This document shows positions 1 through 7,867 of a DNA stretch of 15,131 nt, piece after piece. The DNA comes from Gammaproteobacteria bacterium (GTDB taxonomy: Bacteria; Pseudomonadota; Gammaproteobacteria; GCA-001735895): contig JARFPR010000515.1 of the NCBI GenBank assembly GCA_029288195.1, forward strand, positions 1 through 15,131. The letters run 5' to 3'. How positions within the stretch are numbered: the stretch's first letter is position 1; each line of letters begins with the position of its first letter. A program made the position numbers and the translations under genes. Under the pieces are notes generated by a model. The model was not told the origin of the DNA and did not search any database. It was given only the letters and a program-made list of their open reading frames with translations.

Positions 1-381
1 GGCTAAAATAGCCTGCTGTATCGGCGACGCACCACGCCAACGGGGTAAAAGTGAAGCATGTATATTGATACAACCCAGGCGCGGAGTCTCAAGCACGACC
101 GGCGGCAATAGAAGACCGTAGGCTGCGACTACCATCAAGTCCGCGTTCAGTGCGCGCAAATCGTCGAGCGCGCCGCCATCGCTGAAACTGGCCGGTTGAA
201 AAACAGGCAAGTCATGCTCAAGCGCGAATTTCTTGACCGGGCTTTGCTGTATTTTTCGGCCGCGTCCTGCGGGACGATCCGGCTGGCTATAAACCGCTAC
301 AATCCGATGCTCACTGTGCGATAGTGATTCAAGTGCCGGAACTGCAAATTCCGGAGTACCCGCATAGATTATCCTGAGCAT
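1..381 (-). CDS. fmt: Methionyl-tRNA formyltransferase, N-terminal part (cut by window edge)
   Basis: Transfers a formyl group from 10-formyl-tetrahydrofolate to Met-tRNA(fMet) in the cytoplasm, preparing the initiator tRNA. The visible 127 codons open with MLRIIYAGTPEFAVPALESL, the typical nucleotide-like N-terminal strand of formyltransferases, and run to the signature NIHASLLPRWRGASPIQQA. Asn106 and His108 in that signature correspond by position to the catalytic Asn and His of the E. coli enzyme; the third catalytic residue (Asp near 144) and the C-terminal tRNA-binding domain lie beyond position 1. The start ATG is at 381-379, 13 nt downstream of the def stop, so the two form a def-fmt operon. 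No clear Shine-Dalgarno sequence precedes it, which suggests translational coupling to def. Family assignment is very secure. Confidence 0.96.
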   Translation of the reverse strand, partial: MLRIIYAGTPEFAVPALESLSHSEHRIVAVYSQPDRPAGRGRKIQQSPVKKFALEHDLPVFQPASFSDGGALDDLRALNADLMVVAAYGLLLPPVVLETPRLGCINIHASLLPRWRGASPIQQAILA

Positions 382-394
382 TAAACGAGGGAAG

Positions 395-901
395 CTAGTT
401 AGCCTGCTGCTTCAGGGATTTAACCAGCTTGCTGCGAATACGGTTACGTTTGAGGTTGGAAAGGTAGTCGACGAAGAGCTTGCCTTCGAGATGGTCCATC
501 TCGTGCTGAATGCAAACCGCTTCGATCCCGTCAGCCTCAAATTCTGCAACTTCACCATTTTCATTATATGCCCGCACTTTAATATGCTCGGCACGTCGGA
601 CCTTTTCATAGAACCCGGGGACCGACAGGCAGCCTTCATCGGTTTCCTCTTCACCATCCGACTCGAGTATCTCTGGATTGATCAAACACCTGGGCTGGTT
701 ACGCCCTTCAGAGACATCCATAACCAGCAGGCGGATGTGCCGATCGACCTGGGTTGCGGCCAATCCGATACCCGGGGCTTCATACATGGTTTCAAACATA
801 TTGCTGACTAAAAGCCTGAGTTCATCATCGAACTCGGTAACCGCTTTGGCAACCGTTCTGAGACGAGGATCGGGGAAATGTAAAATATTTAATAAGGCCA
901 T
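395..901 (-). CDS. def: Peptide deformylase
   Basis: Removes the N-formyl group from nascent proteins; a cytosolic Fe(II)/Zn metalloenzyme. All three family motifs are visible in the 168-residue protein: GIGLAATQ (residues 44-51), EGCLS with metal ligand Cys91 (89-93), and QHEMDH with ligands His133 and His137 and catalytic Glu134. Length and residue numbering are within one of E. coli Def. The ATG at 901 gives MALLNILHFPDPRLR, matching the family N-terminus; an in-frame TTG 15 nt upstream (916) would add five unsupported residues and is rejected. The C-terminus is basic and Lys-rich, as usual. It is first in an operon with fmt and divergent from the LysM gene; a TATAAT box on the minus strand at 954-949 is its likely -10 element. 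Confidence 0.97.
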   Translation of the reverse strand: MALLNILHFPDPRLRTVAKAVTEFDDELRLLVSNMFETMYEAPGIGLAATQVDRHIRLLVMDVSEGRNQPRCLINPEILESDGEEETDEGCLSVPGFYEKVRRAEHIKVRAYNENGEVAEFEADGIEAVCIQHEMDHLEGKLFVDYLSNLKRNRIRSKLVKSLKQQAN

Positions 902-948
902 AGTGAAATACTTCAAGAATAGTAATAGCTAGTTGTTCCAAGTTAATG

Positions 949-954
949 ATTATA
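949..954 (-). promoter_or_regulatory. Probable -10 box for def-fmt
   Basis: The minus strand reads a perfect TATAAT here, which would start transcription about 40 nt upstream of the def ATG. The region 16-18 nt further upstream is T-rich (3 of 6 matches to TTGACA at best), so the -35 element is weak. Nothing else in the 138-nt gap is a better candidate for def. Confidence 0.45.
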
Positions 955-978
955 TTAGTTTCTTCCCATCTAAAAAGC

Positions 979-1006
979 TTGTAGTCGGTTTTTTTTAGTC
1001 TACAAT
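979..1006 (+). promoter_or_regulatory. Candidate promoter for the LysM-dprA-smg-topA unit
   Basis: TTGTAG (979-984) and TACAAT (1001-1006) are separated by 16 nt, a reasonable sigma-70 pair; the start point would be near 1013, about 27 nt before the LysM ATG. The -35 hexamer TTGTAG and CTACAA at 1000-1005 form a perfect 6-bp inverted repeat around a T-tract, so the site could also be read on the minus strand or be bound by a regulator. Assignment is from hexamer match only. Confidence 0.4.
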
Positions 1007-1039
1007 CCATCAATCAATACCGCATTTTCAGGGGTTTCT

Positions 1040-2251
1040 ATGCCTATTATCAACAATAGACAGCTTGTAAAGGGAATAATTCTGCTCTCGGGTATGTTGC
1101 TAATAGCCGCCTGCGCCAAACCGCCCGAGCCCTACGCGGTTGTTTACAAGGAAGAAAAAGCACCCGAAGTTATCACGGTCGAAGCTGATATTGCGGAGCC
1201 CATCGCCGAGCCCATCGCCGAGCCGGTAGCGGAACCAGCAGAAACTGTCGTATATGAAGCGGAACATCCTGAAACCTACATTGTACAGGAAGGCGATACG
1301 CTGTGGGACATCTCAACGGTATTCCTGCGCGATCCCTGGTTCTGGCCGGAAATCTGGTTTAAAAATCCACAGGTGGAAAACCCGCATCTGATTTACCCCG
1401 GCGACACCCTGGCAATTATCTACGTTGGCGGCCAGCGTAAAGTTCAAATCCTTTCTCGCGGCGAAGATGGATCGGTGCTATCGCAAACCTCCGACGGGCT
1501 CAAGATTGTTAAAATCAATCCCAGGGTTCGTTCACAATCTATCGATGCCACCATCCCCTCGATTCCGGTTGACTCAATTCGCCACCTGATCGAGCGCCCG
1601 CTAATCGTCGACGAAGACACGCTGAATAAATCCGCGTACGTTTTAACCAGTTTTGATAACCACCTGATCAACAGTATCAACGATAAACTCTACGTGCGTA
1701 ATCTCGATACTACAAACGGCATCGGCCGTTACCAGATCTATCGACCCAACCGCCCGCTGTTTGACCCGATTACCGACGAGCTACTGGGTTACGAGGCACT
1801 ATACGTCGGCGAATCCAAGCTGTTACTGCGTGGCGACCCGGCCACGGTACGGGTGACGAATTCGGACCGCGAAATTCTTCGCGACGACCGCATTCTGCCA
1901 ATGGATAACACCAGTTTTGAGCGTGATTTCTACCCCAGGCCACCCAGCACCGAAGTGAGTGGCAAAATCGTTTCACTGCTGGATGCGATATCGCAAACCG
2001 GCGCCTACCAGACGATTGCAATCAACCTCGGGCAACGAGATGGCCTCGAAAGTGGAAATATCCTGCGTATACGCAGGGAAGGTGATATCGTCCGTGACGT
2101 CAATGAGGAAGACCCCAGATTTCGCGTCAAACTGCCCGACGAGTCGGTCGGCATGGCGATGGTTATTCGCTCGTTCGAGAAAATCAGCTATGCACTGATC
2201 ATGGAAGCCGACATCCCCATCAGCCTCAAGGATTACGTCGAATCTCCATAG
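1040..2251 (+). CDS. LysM-domain lipoprotein (dprA-linked)
   Basis: A 403-residue secreted lipoprotein that probably binds peptidoglycan. Residues 1-25 form a lipoprotein signal peptide: basic start, hydrophobic core and lipobox IAAC with Cys25; the +2 residue is Ala, which predicts outer-membrane sorting. Residues about 50-68 are a Glu-Pro-Ile-Ala repeat linker, followed by one LysM domain at about 79-128 (YIVQEGDTLWDIS ... YPGDTLAII). The remaining 270 residues have no motif I recognise, but are soluble in character and contain a proline-rich segment around residue 300. A LysM protein directly upstream of dprA and divergent from def is the arrangement in Pseudomonas (PA0020 next to def and dprA), so orthology to that group is likely. 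Its exact role is unknown to me; a link to cell-wall handling or DNA uptake is only suggested by position. Confidence 0.88.
   Translation: MPIINNRQLVKGIILLSGMLLIAACAKPPEPYAVVYKEEKAPEVITVEADIAEPIAEPIAEPVAEPAETVVYEAEHPETYIVQEGDTLWDISTVFLRDPWFWPEIWFKNPQVENPHLIYPGDTLAIIYVGGQRKVQILSRGEDGSVLSQTSDGLKIVKINPRVRSQSIDATIPSIPVDSIRHLIERPLIVDEDTLNKSAYVLTSFDNHLINSINDKLYVRNLDTTNGIGRYQIYRPNRPLFDPITDELLGYEALYVGESKLLLRGDPATVRVTNSDREILRDDRILPMDNTSFERDFYPRPPSTEVSGKIVSLLDAISQTGAYQTIAINLGQRDGLESGNILRIRREGDIVRDVNEEDPRFRVKLPDESVGMAMVIRSFEKISYALIMEADIPISLKDYVESP
1196..1243 (+). repeat. 12-nt tandem repeat coding for EPIA units
   Basis: Two identical copies of gagcccatcgcc (1196-1207, 1208-1219) are followed by two diverged copies, coding for EPIA-EPIA-EPVA-EPAE at residues 53-68 of the LysM lipoprotein. 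It lies between the lipid anchor and the LysM domain and probably acts as an extended spacer. Exact copies can expand or contract by slippage. Confidence 0.8.
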
Positions 2252-2275
2252 CCGGGGAATCCTGTTCACACTTGC

Positions 2276-2301
2276 TAGCACCAGGCATACGCCTGGTGCT
2301 A
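2276..2301. repeat. Perfect 11-bp inverted repeat upstream of dprA
   Basis: TAGCACCAGGC (2276-2286) and GCCTGGTGCTA (2291-2301) are exact reverse complements separated by the 4-nt loop ATAC. It lies between the LysM stop (2251) and dprA. No T-run follows on either strand, so it is not a classical intrinsic terminator. It could be an attenuating or RNA-stabilising hairpin, part of a Rho-dependent terminator, or a protein-binding palindrome. Confidence 0.7.
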
Positions 2302-2338
2302 TAGTATTCGGGTCTGCAAAAGGAACATGGAGACCCAA

Positions 2339-3439
2339 ATGCAAAAGGATTTGCTGGCCGATTATCTACACCTCTACCATAGCCTCGGACCCCGACGCAA
2401 AAGCCTGTTGGCTTTGCTTGCACAATTCGCTGGAAACCCTGCGCGGATTCGCCGCAGCAGCATCAGTTCACTCATGACCGCAGGTTTAAACCGCGACACA
2501 ATCTGTAAAGTCAGAGCCGGGCAGCATCCCCAGGTCGCGCGGGATCTGGAATGGGCCGAATCTCACCACAATCACCTGATCTGTTTCGACGACGGCGCCT
2601 ACCCCGAGTTACTGCGACAAATCGATGATCCTCCGACGCTACTTTACGCCAGTGGCGATATAAGCCTGCTGCATGAACCGCAGATCGCGATCGTTGGCAG
2701 TCGTCACTGCACGCCGGGTGGTGCTCAAAATGCCTATGATTTCTCTGCACAGCTTGCCACGGCCGGCTTCACCATCACCAGCGGTATGGCGCTTGGCATT
2801 GATTCAGCAGCACATCGTGGTTCGCTGGATTGTGCTGGCAAAACCATCGCCGTGACCGGGACCGGGATTGACCTGACTTATCCCAGGCAAAACCAGGAAC
2901 TCGCCCGGGATATTCTCGGGCAGGGCTTGATCGTTTCGGAATTTACCCTGGGTACCCAGGCGCGGCCCGCAAATTTCCCGCAACGCAATCGCATTATCAG
3001 TGGTCTTGCCCTGGCAACACTGGTAGTTGAAGCCGCCCGGCGCAGCGGCTCGCTAATTACCGCACGTCTTGCCGCCGAACAGGGACGCGAAGTGCTGGCA
3101 GTTCCCGGCTCGATCCACAATCCGCAAAGCAGCGGCTGTCACCAACTGATTCGCGATGGTGCCGCAATTGTAGAAACCCCTGGAGACGTTACTGCGGAGC
3201 TTACCGGGCTGACCGGTTTTATTCTTGATCAACAAACTATGACATCGGTTGATCATGACACCAGGCTCGATCTCGAGCATGGAAACCTGCTTGAATTGAT
3301 CGGATACGACCCTGTGAACTGTGACATACTTGTACAACGCAGTGGCTTGACCATCGACAAGCTTTCATCCATGCTACTGGTACTCGAAATTAATGATTTC
3401 ATTCAATCGGCACCTGGCGGCTGCTTTGTCAGGATCTAA
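2339..3439 (+). CDS. dprA: DNA processing protein DprA (Smf)
   Basis: Binds incoming single-stranded DNA and loads RecA during natural transformation; also present in bacteria not known to be competent. The protein (366 residues) has an N-terminal helical domain (about 1-85), then the Rossmann-like DprA core: IAIVGSRHCTPGG, SGMALGIDSAAHRGSL, AVTGTGIDLTYPRQN, GLIVSEF, FPQRNRIISGLA, SGSLITARLAAEQGR and VPGSIHNPQSSGCHQLI, all family signatures. The last 70 residues form the winged-helix domain that ends in GGCFVRI. An in-frame ATG lies at 2327, but GGAG at 2329-2332 sits 6 nt before the ATG at 2339, so I chose the latter. smg follows after 12 nt. Identification is secure; the start is the only uncertainty. 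Confidence 0.95.
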   Translation: MQKDLLADYLHLYHSLGPRRKSLLALLAQFAGNPARIRRSSISSLMTAGLNRDTICKVRAGQHPQVARDLEWAESHHNHLICFDDGAYPELLRQIDDPPTLLYASGDISLLHEPQIAIVGSRHCTPGGAQNAYDFSAQLATAGFTITSGMALGIDSAAHRGSLDCAGKTIAVTGTGIDLTYPRQNQELARDILGQGLIVSEFTLGTQARPANFPQRNRIISGLALATLVVEAARRSGSLITARLAAEQGREVLAVPGSIHNPQSSGCHQLIRDGAAIVETPGDVTAELTGLTGFILDQQTMTSVDHDTRLDLEHGNLLELIGYDPVNCDILVQRSGLTIDKLSSMLLVLEINDFIQSAPGGCFVRI

Positions 3440-3451
3440 ACTGAGGTACTC

Positions 3452-3934
3452 ATGAAAGAAGGCGTTATAGACGTGCTGATGTACATATTCTCAAGCTATG
3501 CGGACCAGGATGAGAACCTGCCTGAAGATCGTGATGGCATTGATGCTGATTTACGTGCCGCCGGCTTCGAACCACTGGAAATTGCAAAGGCTTTCGAATG
3601 GCTGGATGGCCTGGCACAGGTCGAGGACGACACGGCCATGGATCAATCAGATATTGCGACCCGGGTACTGGCCGCAGAAGAATGCGCGCGCCTCGCATAC
3701 AATGCCCAGGGGTTTTTACTGTTCCTCGAGCAATCGGGTGTGCTTACTCCGCGACTACGTGAAATGGTCATCAATCGCGTAATGGCACTCGAGTCTGATT
3801 CTGAAGTAGATATCGAGGAATTGAAGTGGATAGTAATGATGGTGTTATTCAATAGTTCAGAAGAGCAGGATGAAAACGCTTTGATGCACTATGAAGATAT
3901 CGTATTTGCGGATCAACCCGCCGTATTTCACTGA
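3452..3934 (+). CDS. smg: Smg protein (DUF494)
   Basis: A small acidic cytosolic protein of 160 residues, close to the E. coli Smg length of 157. The start MKEGVIDVLMYIFSSYADQD, the segment LRAAGFEPLEIAKAFEWLDGL and the helical C-terminus match the DUF494 family, which is regularly found immediately after dprA in gamma- and betaproteobacteria. Its biochemical function is not established. GAGG at 3443-3446 lies 5 nt before the ATG. There is no membrane segment and no cofactor motif. The 42-nt gap to topA has no convincing terminator, so the two may be cotranscribed. Confidence 0.93.
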   Translation: MKEGVIDVLMYIFSSYADQDENLPEDRDGIDADLRAAGFEPLEIAKAFEWLDGLAQVEDDTAMDQSDIATRVLAAEECARLAYNAQGFLLFLEQSGVLTPRLREMVINRVMALESDSEVDIEELKWIVMMVLFNSSEEQDENALMHYEDIVFADQPAVFH

Positions 3935-3976
3935 GTACGGATTGTGTCAATCATAGTAGCGGACCAGTATCACTAA

Positions 3977-6385
3977 ATGGCCAGCCACCTAGTCATCGTA
4001 GAATCTCCAGCTAAAGCAAGAACCATTGAGAAATACCTCGGTAAAGACTTCAAGGTTCTGGCTTCGTATGGACATGTGCGGGATTTAGTCCCCAAGGAAG
4101 GCGCTGTCGAAACCGACAATGGCTTCAAAATGAATTACTCGCCGGTCGAGCGCAATCAGAAGCACATTGCCAACATAAAGAAAGAACTGAAAAAAGCGGA
4201 CTCACTTTACCTGGCAACTGACCCGGACCGCGAAGGTGAAGCTATTTCTTGGCATTTGTACGAACTGCTCAACGAAAAGAACCTGATGAAGAACAAGCAT
4301 GCCTACCGGGTCGCTTTCTACGAGATTACCAAGCAGGCGGTTTCTGAAGCGATTGCACATCCGCGTGAAATTACCATGGACCTGGTGAACGCGCAGCAGG
4401 CACGACGGGCACTCGATTACCTGGTGGGATTCAACCTGTCGCCGCTGCTGTGGCGTAAAATTCGACGTGGATTGTCGGCAGGACGAGTACAAAGCCCTGC
4501 CCTGCGTATGATCGTGGAGCGCGAGCTCGAAATCGAGGCATTCATCCCCCAGGAATACTGGAGCATCGAATCGGACAACAGTTTCGAAGGTGAGGCTTTC
4601 AACGCAAAACTTAACCTGCTGGCTGGTGAAAAGGTCAAACAGTTCACCATCACCAATGCTGACCAGGCAAACGACGCATACCGCAAGCTCAACGACGCAG
4701 CACAGGGCAAGCTACGCGTTGCCAAGGTTGAAAAGAAACAGCGTAAGCGCAACCCGGCAGCGCCTTTTACGACTTCCACGCTACAACAGGAAGCGGCACG
4801 CAAACTGGGATTTGGCGCACAACGTACCATGCGTACCGCGCAGAAACTTTACGAAGGCATCGATATCGGCGCCGGGCAGGTTGGCCTTATTACCTATATG
4901 CGTACCGATTCGGTATCGCTGTCGCAAGATGCATTGCTTGAGATCCGTGAGTTTATTGCTGAAAAGTTTGGCGAGAATAACCTACCGGAAACACCGCGTG
5001 AGTATAAAACCAAGTCCAAGAATGCCCAGGAAGCGCATGAAGCGATTCGGCCCACGAGCGCACGCAACGAACCCTTCAAAATCAAGGAGCATCTCGGCGA
5101 CGACGAATTCCGTCTTTATAGCCTGATCTGGAAGCGCACCATGGCCTGCCAGATGATTCACGCAACGCTGGACACCGTTTCGGTCGATCTCGCCTGTGGC
5201 AGCGACAACACTTTCAGGGCGAATGGCTCGACGATTCGCGACCCGGGGTTCATGCGCGTTTATATCGAGGACAAGGACGAACCCAAGAAGGATGACAACA
5301 AGGAAAATCTGTTACCGCCGCTCACAGAGGGTGATTTTGTTGATTTGCATGAAATCAGACTGGAACAGCATTTCACCGAGCCACCACCGCGTTTCAGCGA
5401 AGCCTCGTTGGTTAAAACACTTGAAGAATATGGCATCGGTCGGCCGTCTACCTATGCATCGATTATTACCACCTTGCTCGATCGGGAGTATGTCGAACTG
5501 GAAAGCAAGCGTTTCCATCCAACCGATGTCGGTCGCGTAGTAGCACGATTCCTGACCCAGCATTTCACACGCTACGTCGATTACGATTTTACCGCGCAGC
5601 TTGAAGATACGCTTGATGAAATCTCGCGTGGTGAAGCGGAATGGTTGCCACTGATGGAAGAATTCTGGACGCAATTCAAGCAGCAAGTCGATGACAAGAT
5701 GGAAAATGTCAGCCGCGACGAGGCTATCCAGGCACGCCAACTCGGGGTCGATGAAAAATCAGGTAAGCCGATTTCAGTACGCATGGGACGCTACGGACCT
5801 TTTGTACAAATCGGTACGCGCGAGGATGAAGAAAAACCCCGCTTCGCCGGTCTCAGACCAGGCCAGAAGATGGATTCGATTACGCTCGAGGAAGCGCTGG
5901 AGTTGTTCAAGCTGCCTCGTGAACTGGGCGTATCGCCCGAAGGCGAGCAAATTAGTGCCAACATCGGTCGTTTCGGCCCCTATATAAAATATGACAACAA
6001 GTTTGTCTCGCTCAAGGCCAGTGAGGGCGACGATCCTTACACGGTCACGTTAGAACGTGCGCTGGAACTGGTGGCAGAAAAGAAGGAATTTGATGCCAAC
6101 CGCGAGATCAAGGTATTCGAAGGCACCGATATCAAGATTCTGCGTGGTCGTTACGGACCCTATATTACCGATGGTAATAAAAATGCGCGTATCCCCAAGG
6201 ATGTTGAAGACCCGGCGAGCCTCGATCTTAAAACTTGCGAGGAGCTGATCGAAAAAGCACCGCTACCCAAATCAAGACGCAAGAAAGCAGCAGCGAAGAA
6301 GAAGGCCGCACCCAAGAAAACTGCGAAGAAAAAGTCTGCGAAGAAAAAAGCTGCCAAGAAAAAGGCCACCGCTGACGCCGGCTAG
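3977..6385 (+). CDS. topA: DNA topoisomerase I (type IA), zinc-finger-less C-terminus
   Basis: Relaxes negative supercoils by transient single-strand cleavage. The 802-residue protein begins with a TOPRIM domain (Glu9 in IVESPAKA; TDPDREG with Asp82, Asp84, Glu86). The cleavage core follows with catalytic Tyr307 in GLITYMRTDS, and then EYGIGRPSTYASII. E. coli TopA (865 residues) ends in four-cysteine zinc ribbons; here there is no CxxC pair. Instead three TopoI-C repeats are visible: GRYGPFVQIG (about residue 603), GRFGPYIKYD (664) and GRYGPYITDG (724). The last 37 residues (from 766) are a Lys/Ala-rich tail with 16 Lys. There is no strong Shine-Dalgarno sequence before the ATG, but the N-terminus matches the family exactly. 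It occupies the slot between smg and tsaC that E. coli fills with the topA-related yrdD. Confidence 0.97.
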   Translation: MASHLVIVESPAKARTIEKYLGKDFKVLASYGHVRDLVPKEGAVETDNGFKMNYSPVERNQKHIANIKKELKKADSLYLATDPDREGEAISWHLYELLNEKNLMKNKHAYRVAFYEITKQAVSEAIAHPREITMDLVNAQQARRALDYLVGFNLSPLLWRKIRRGLSAGRVQSPALRMIVERELEIEAFIPQEYWSIESDNSFEGEAFNAKLNLLAGEKVKQFTITNADQANDAYRKLNDAAQGKLRVAKVEKKQRKRNPAAPFTTSTLQQEAARKLGFGAQRTMRTAQKLYEGIDIGAGQVGLITYMRTDSVSLSQDALLEIREFIAEKFGENNLPETPREYKTKSKNAQEAHEAIRPTSARNEPFKIKEHLGDDEFRLYSLIWKRTMACQMIHATLDTVSVDLACGSDNTFRANGSTIRDPGFMRVYIEDKDEPKKDDNKENLLPPLTEGDFVDLHEIRLEQHFTEPPPRFSEASLVKTLEEYGIGRPSTYASIITTLLDREYVELESKRFHPTDVGRVVARFLTQHFTRYVDYDFTAQLEDTLDEISRGEAEWLPLMEEFWTQFKQQVDDKMENVSRDEAIQARQLGVDEKSGKPISVRMGRYGPFVQIGTREDEEKPRFAGLRPGQKMDSITLEEALELFKLPRELGVSPEGEQISANIGRFGPYIKYDNKFVSLKASEGDDPYTVTLERALELVAEKKEFDANREIKVFEGTDIKILRGRYGPYITDGNKNARIPKDVEDPASLDLKTCEELIEKAPLPKSRRKKAAAKKKAAPKKTAKKKSAKKKAAKKKATADAG

Positions 6386-6397
6386 AAAAAGCTCGAG

Positions 6398-6955
6398 ATG
6401 AGTCCCTGGGCACTAAATCGCTTCGTCCATGCAGTATCCCGCGGTGCCATATTCGGTTATCCAACCGATACCGTATGGGGCCTTGGCTGTCATCCACTAA
6501 TTGCCAGCAGCGTGTCGCGCATCCTGCAAATCAAAAATCGTAGCCCCGATAAAGGCCTGATCCTGCTGTCATGCCGAATCGAATACTGCCAGGATTACCT
6601 GGGAGTGGGGACCGATGAGCTGGAGTCAATTCGTTCGCCGGGAGAGCAACCAACCACCTGGCTGGTAACGGCGAGCGAATCTTGCCCACCCTGGATTCAC
6701 GGCATTTATCCGACCGTTGGCATCCGGATTACCAGCCATCCACTGATTCAGTCGATCTGTGACGGCCTGCAAGCACCGATTGTTTCAACCAGTGCCAATC
6801 GGAGCGGCAAGGCTACTGCACGCACGTCGTTCCAGATGCGCAAGCAATTCGGCTCGGAACTCGATTTTATCGTCAACGGCTTCGCCACGGGCAGCCGTCA
6901 ACCAAGTGAGATAAAATCACTTACCAGTGGAACAATCCTGAGGACCCGCAGCTGA
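6398..6955 (+). CDS. tsaC: Threonylcarbamoyl-AMP synthase TsaC (YrdC/Sua5 family)
   Basis: Makes L-threonylcarbamoyladenylate from Thr, bicarbonate and ATP, the first step of t6A37 modification of ANN-decoding tRNAs. The 185 residues match E. coli TsaC (190) in length. Motifs seen: GYPTDTVWGLGC (residues 20-31), KNRSPDKGLILLS (the Lys-rich nucleotide-binding segment), GIRITSHPLI and the diagnostic STSANRSG, then PSEIKSLTSGTILR. It follows topA by 12 nt. Its TGA shares an A with the hemF ATG, so the two are translationally coupled. Short length and gene position favour TsaC over the longer Sua5 type. Confidence 0.94.
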   Translation: MSPWALNRFVHAVSRGAIFGYPTDTVWGLGCHPLIASSVSRILQIKNRSPDKGLILLSCRIEYCQDYLGVGTDELESIRSPGEQPTTWLVTASESCPPWIHGIYPTVGIRITSHPLIQSICDGLQAPIVSTSANRSGKATARTSFQMRKQFGSELDFIVNGFATGSRQPSEIKSLTSGTILRTRS

Positions 6956-7863
6956 TGGATATCGACATCGATCGCGTGAACAGTTACCTGCAGCGTCTGC
7001 AGAAAACGATTACCAGCGAGTTACAGCAGATAGACGCCGGGGCCGAATTTGAAACCGACACCTGGCAACGTGATGCCGGCGGAGGCGGACGCAGCATGGT
7101 ACTGCGCGATGGCGCCGTGTTTGAGCAGGCAGGCGTCAACTTTTCAGAAGTCTACGGTGATAACCTGCCGGCTTCGGCAACCGCGCATCGCCCCGAGCTT
7201 GCCGGTCGAAAGTTTCGTGCGATGGGAGTATCCCTGGTGATTCATCCTGATAATCCATATATCCCGACCTCGCATGCCAACGTGCGCTTTTTTGTTGCCG
7301 AGAAACCGGGTCAAACGCCGATATGGTGGTTCGGCGGCGGTTTCGATCTAACTCCGTATTTTGGATTCGAAGAGGATTGCATACACTGGCATCAAATCGC
7401 CAAACAGGCTTGCGATCCCTACGGAAGCGAGCGTTACGCCGATTACAAAAAATGGTGTGATGAGTATTTCTACCTTAAACATCGCGGCGAGGCCCGCGGC
7501 ATCGGTGGTTTATTTTTTGATGACTTGAACGAACCTGACTTCGAACAGGCATTTGCCTTCATGCGTAGTGTCGGCGACCACTACTTGCCAGCCTACAGGC
7601 CTATCGTCGAACGCCACAAGAACGATGCCTACGGCGAACGTGAGAAAGAATTTCAATTGTATCGCCGCGGCCGCTACGTAGAATTCAACCTGGTTTATGA
7701 TCGGGGCACCCTGTTTGGCCTGCAGTCCGGGGGGCGTACCGAATCGATCCTGATGTCGCTGCCACCGGTGGTGAATTGGCGCTATAATTATCAACCTGAA
7801 ACGGGTAGTGCCGAAGCGGAATTGACCGACTATTATCTTAAAGCTCGCGACTGGCTGGCATAA
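6955..7863 (+). CDS. hemF: Oxygen-dependent coproporphyrinogen III oxidase
   Basis: Converts coproporphyrinogen III to protoporphyrinogen IX using O2, a late haem step in the cytosol. The 302 residues compare with 299 in E. coli HemF. Signatures are present along the whole length: DAGGGGRSMVLRDGAVFEQAG, FRAMGVSLVIHPDNPYIPTS followed by HANVRFF, WWFGGGFDLTPYF, RGIGGLFFDDLN, RRGRYVEFNLVYDRGTLFGL and GRTESILMSLPP. GAGGA at about 6937-6941 is a distant Shine-Dalgarno; the TGATG overlap with tsaC suggests coupled translation. The presence of HemF implies growth with oxygen. In Pseudomonas hemF is also downstream of tsaC, with qor between them; here qor lies 6 kb away. Confidence 0.97.
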   Translation: MDIDIDRVNSYLQRLQKTITSELQQIDAGAEFETDTWQRDAGGGGRSMVLRDGAVFEQAGVNFSEVYGDNLPASATAHRPELAGRKFRAMGVSLVIHPDNPYIPTSHANVRFFVAEKPGQTPIWWFGGGFDLTPYFGFEEDCIHWHQIAKQACDPYGSERYADYKKWCDEYFYLKHRGEARGIGGLFFDDLNEPDFEQAFAFMRSVGDHYLPAYRPIVERHKNDAYGEREKEFQLYRRGRYVEFNLVYDRGTLFGLQSGGRTESILMSLPPVVNWRYNYQPETGSAEAELTDYYLKARDWLA

Positions 7864-7867
7864 AATT

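Noticed and set aside
4417..4830. 137-codon minus-strand frame inside topA
   Set aside because: Antisense shadow of the topoisomerase core, Ser/Arg-rich composition, no motif.
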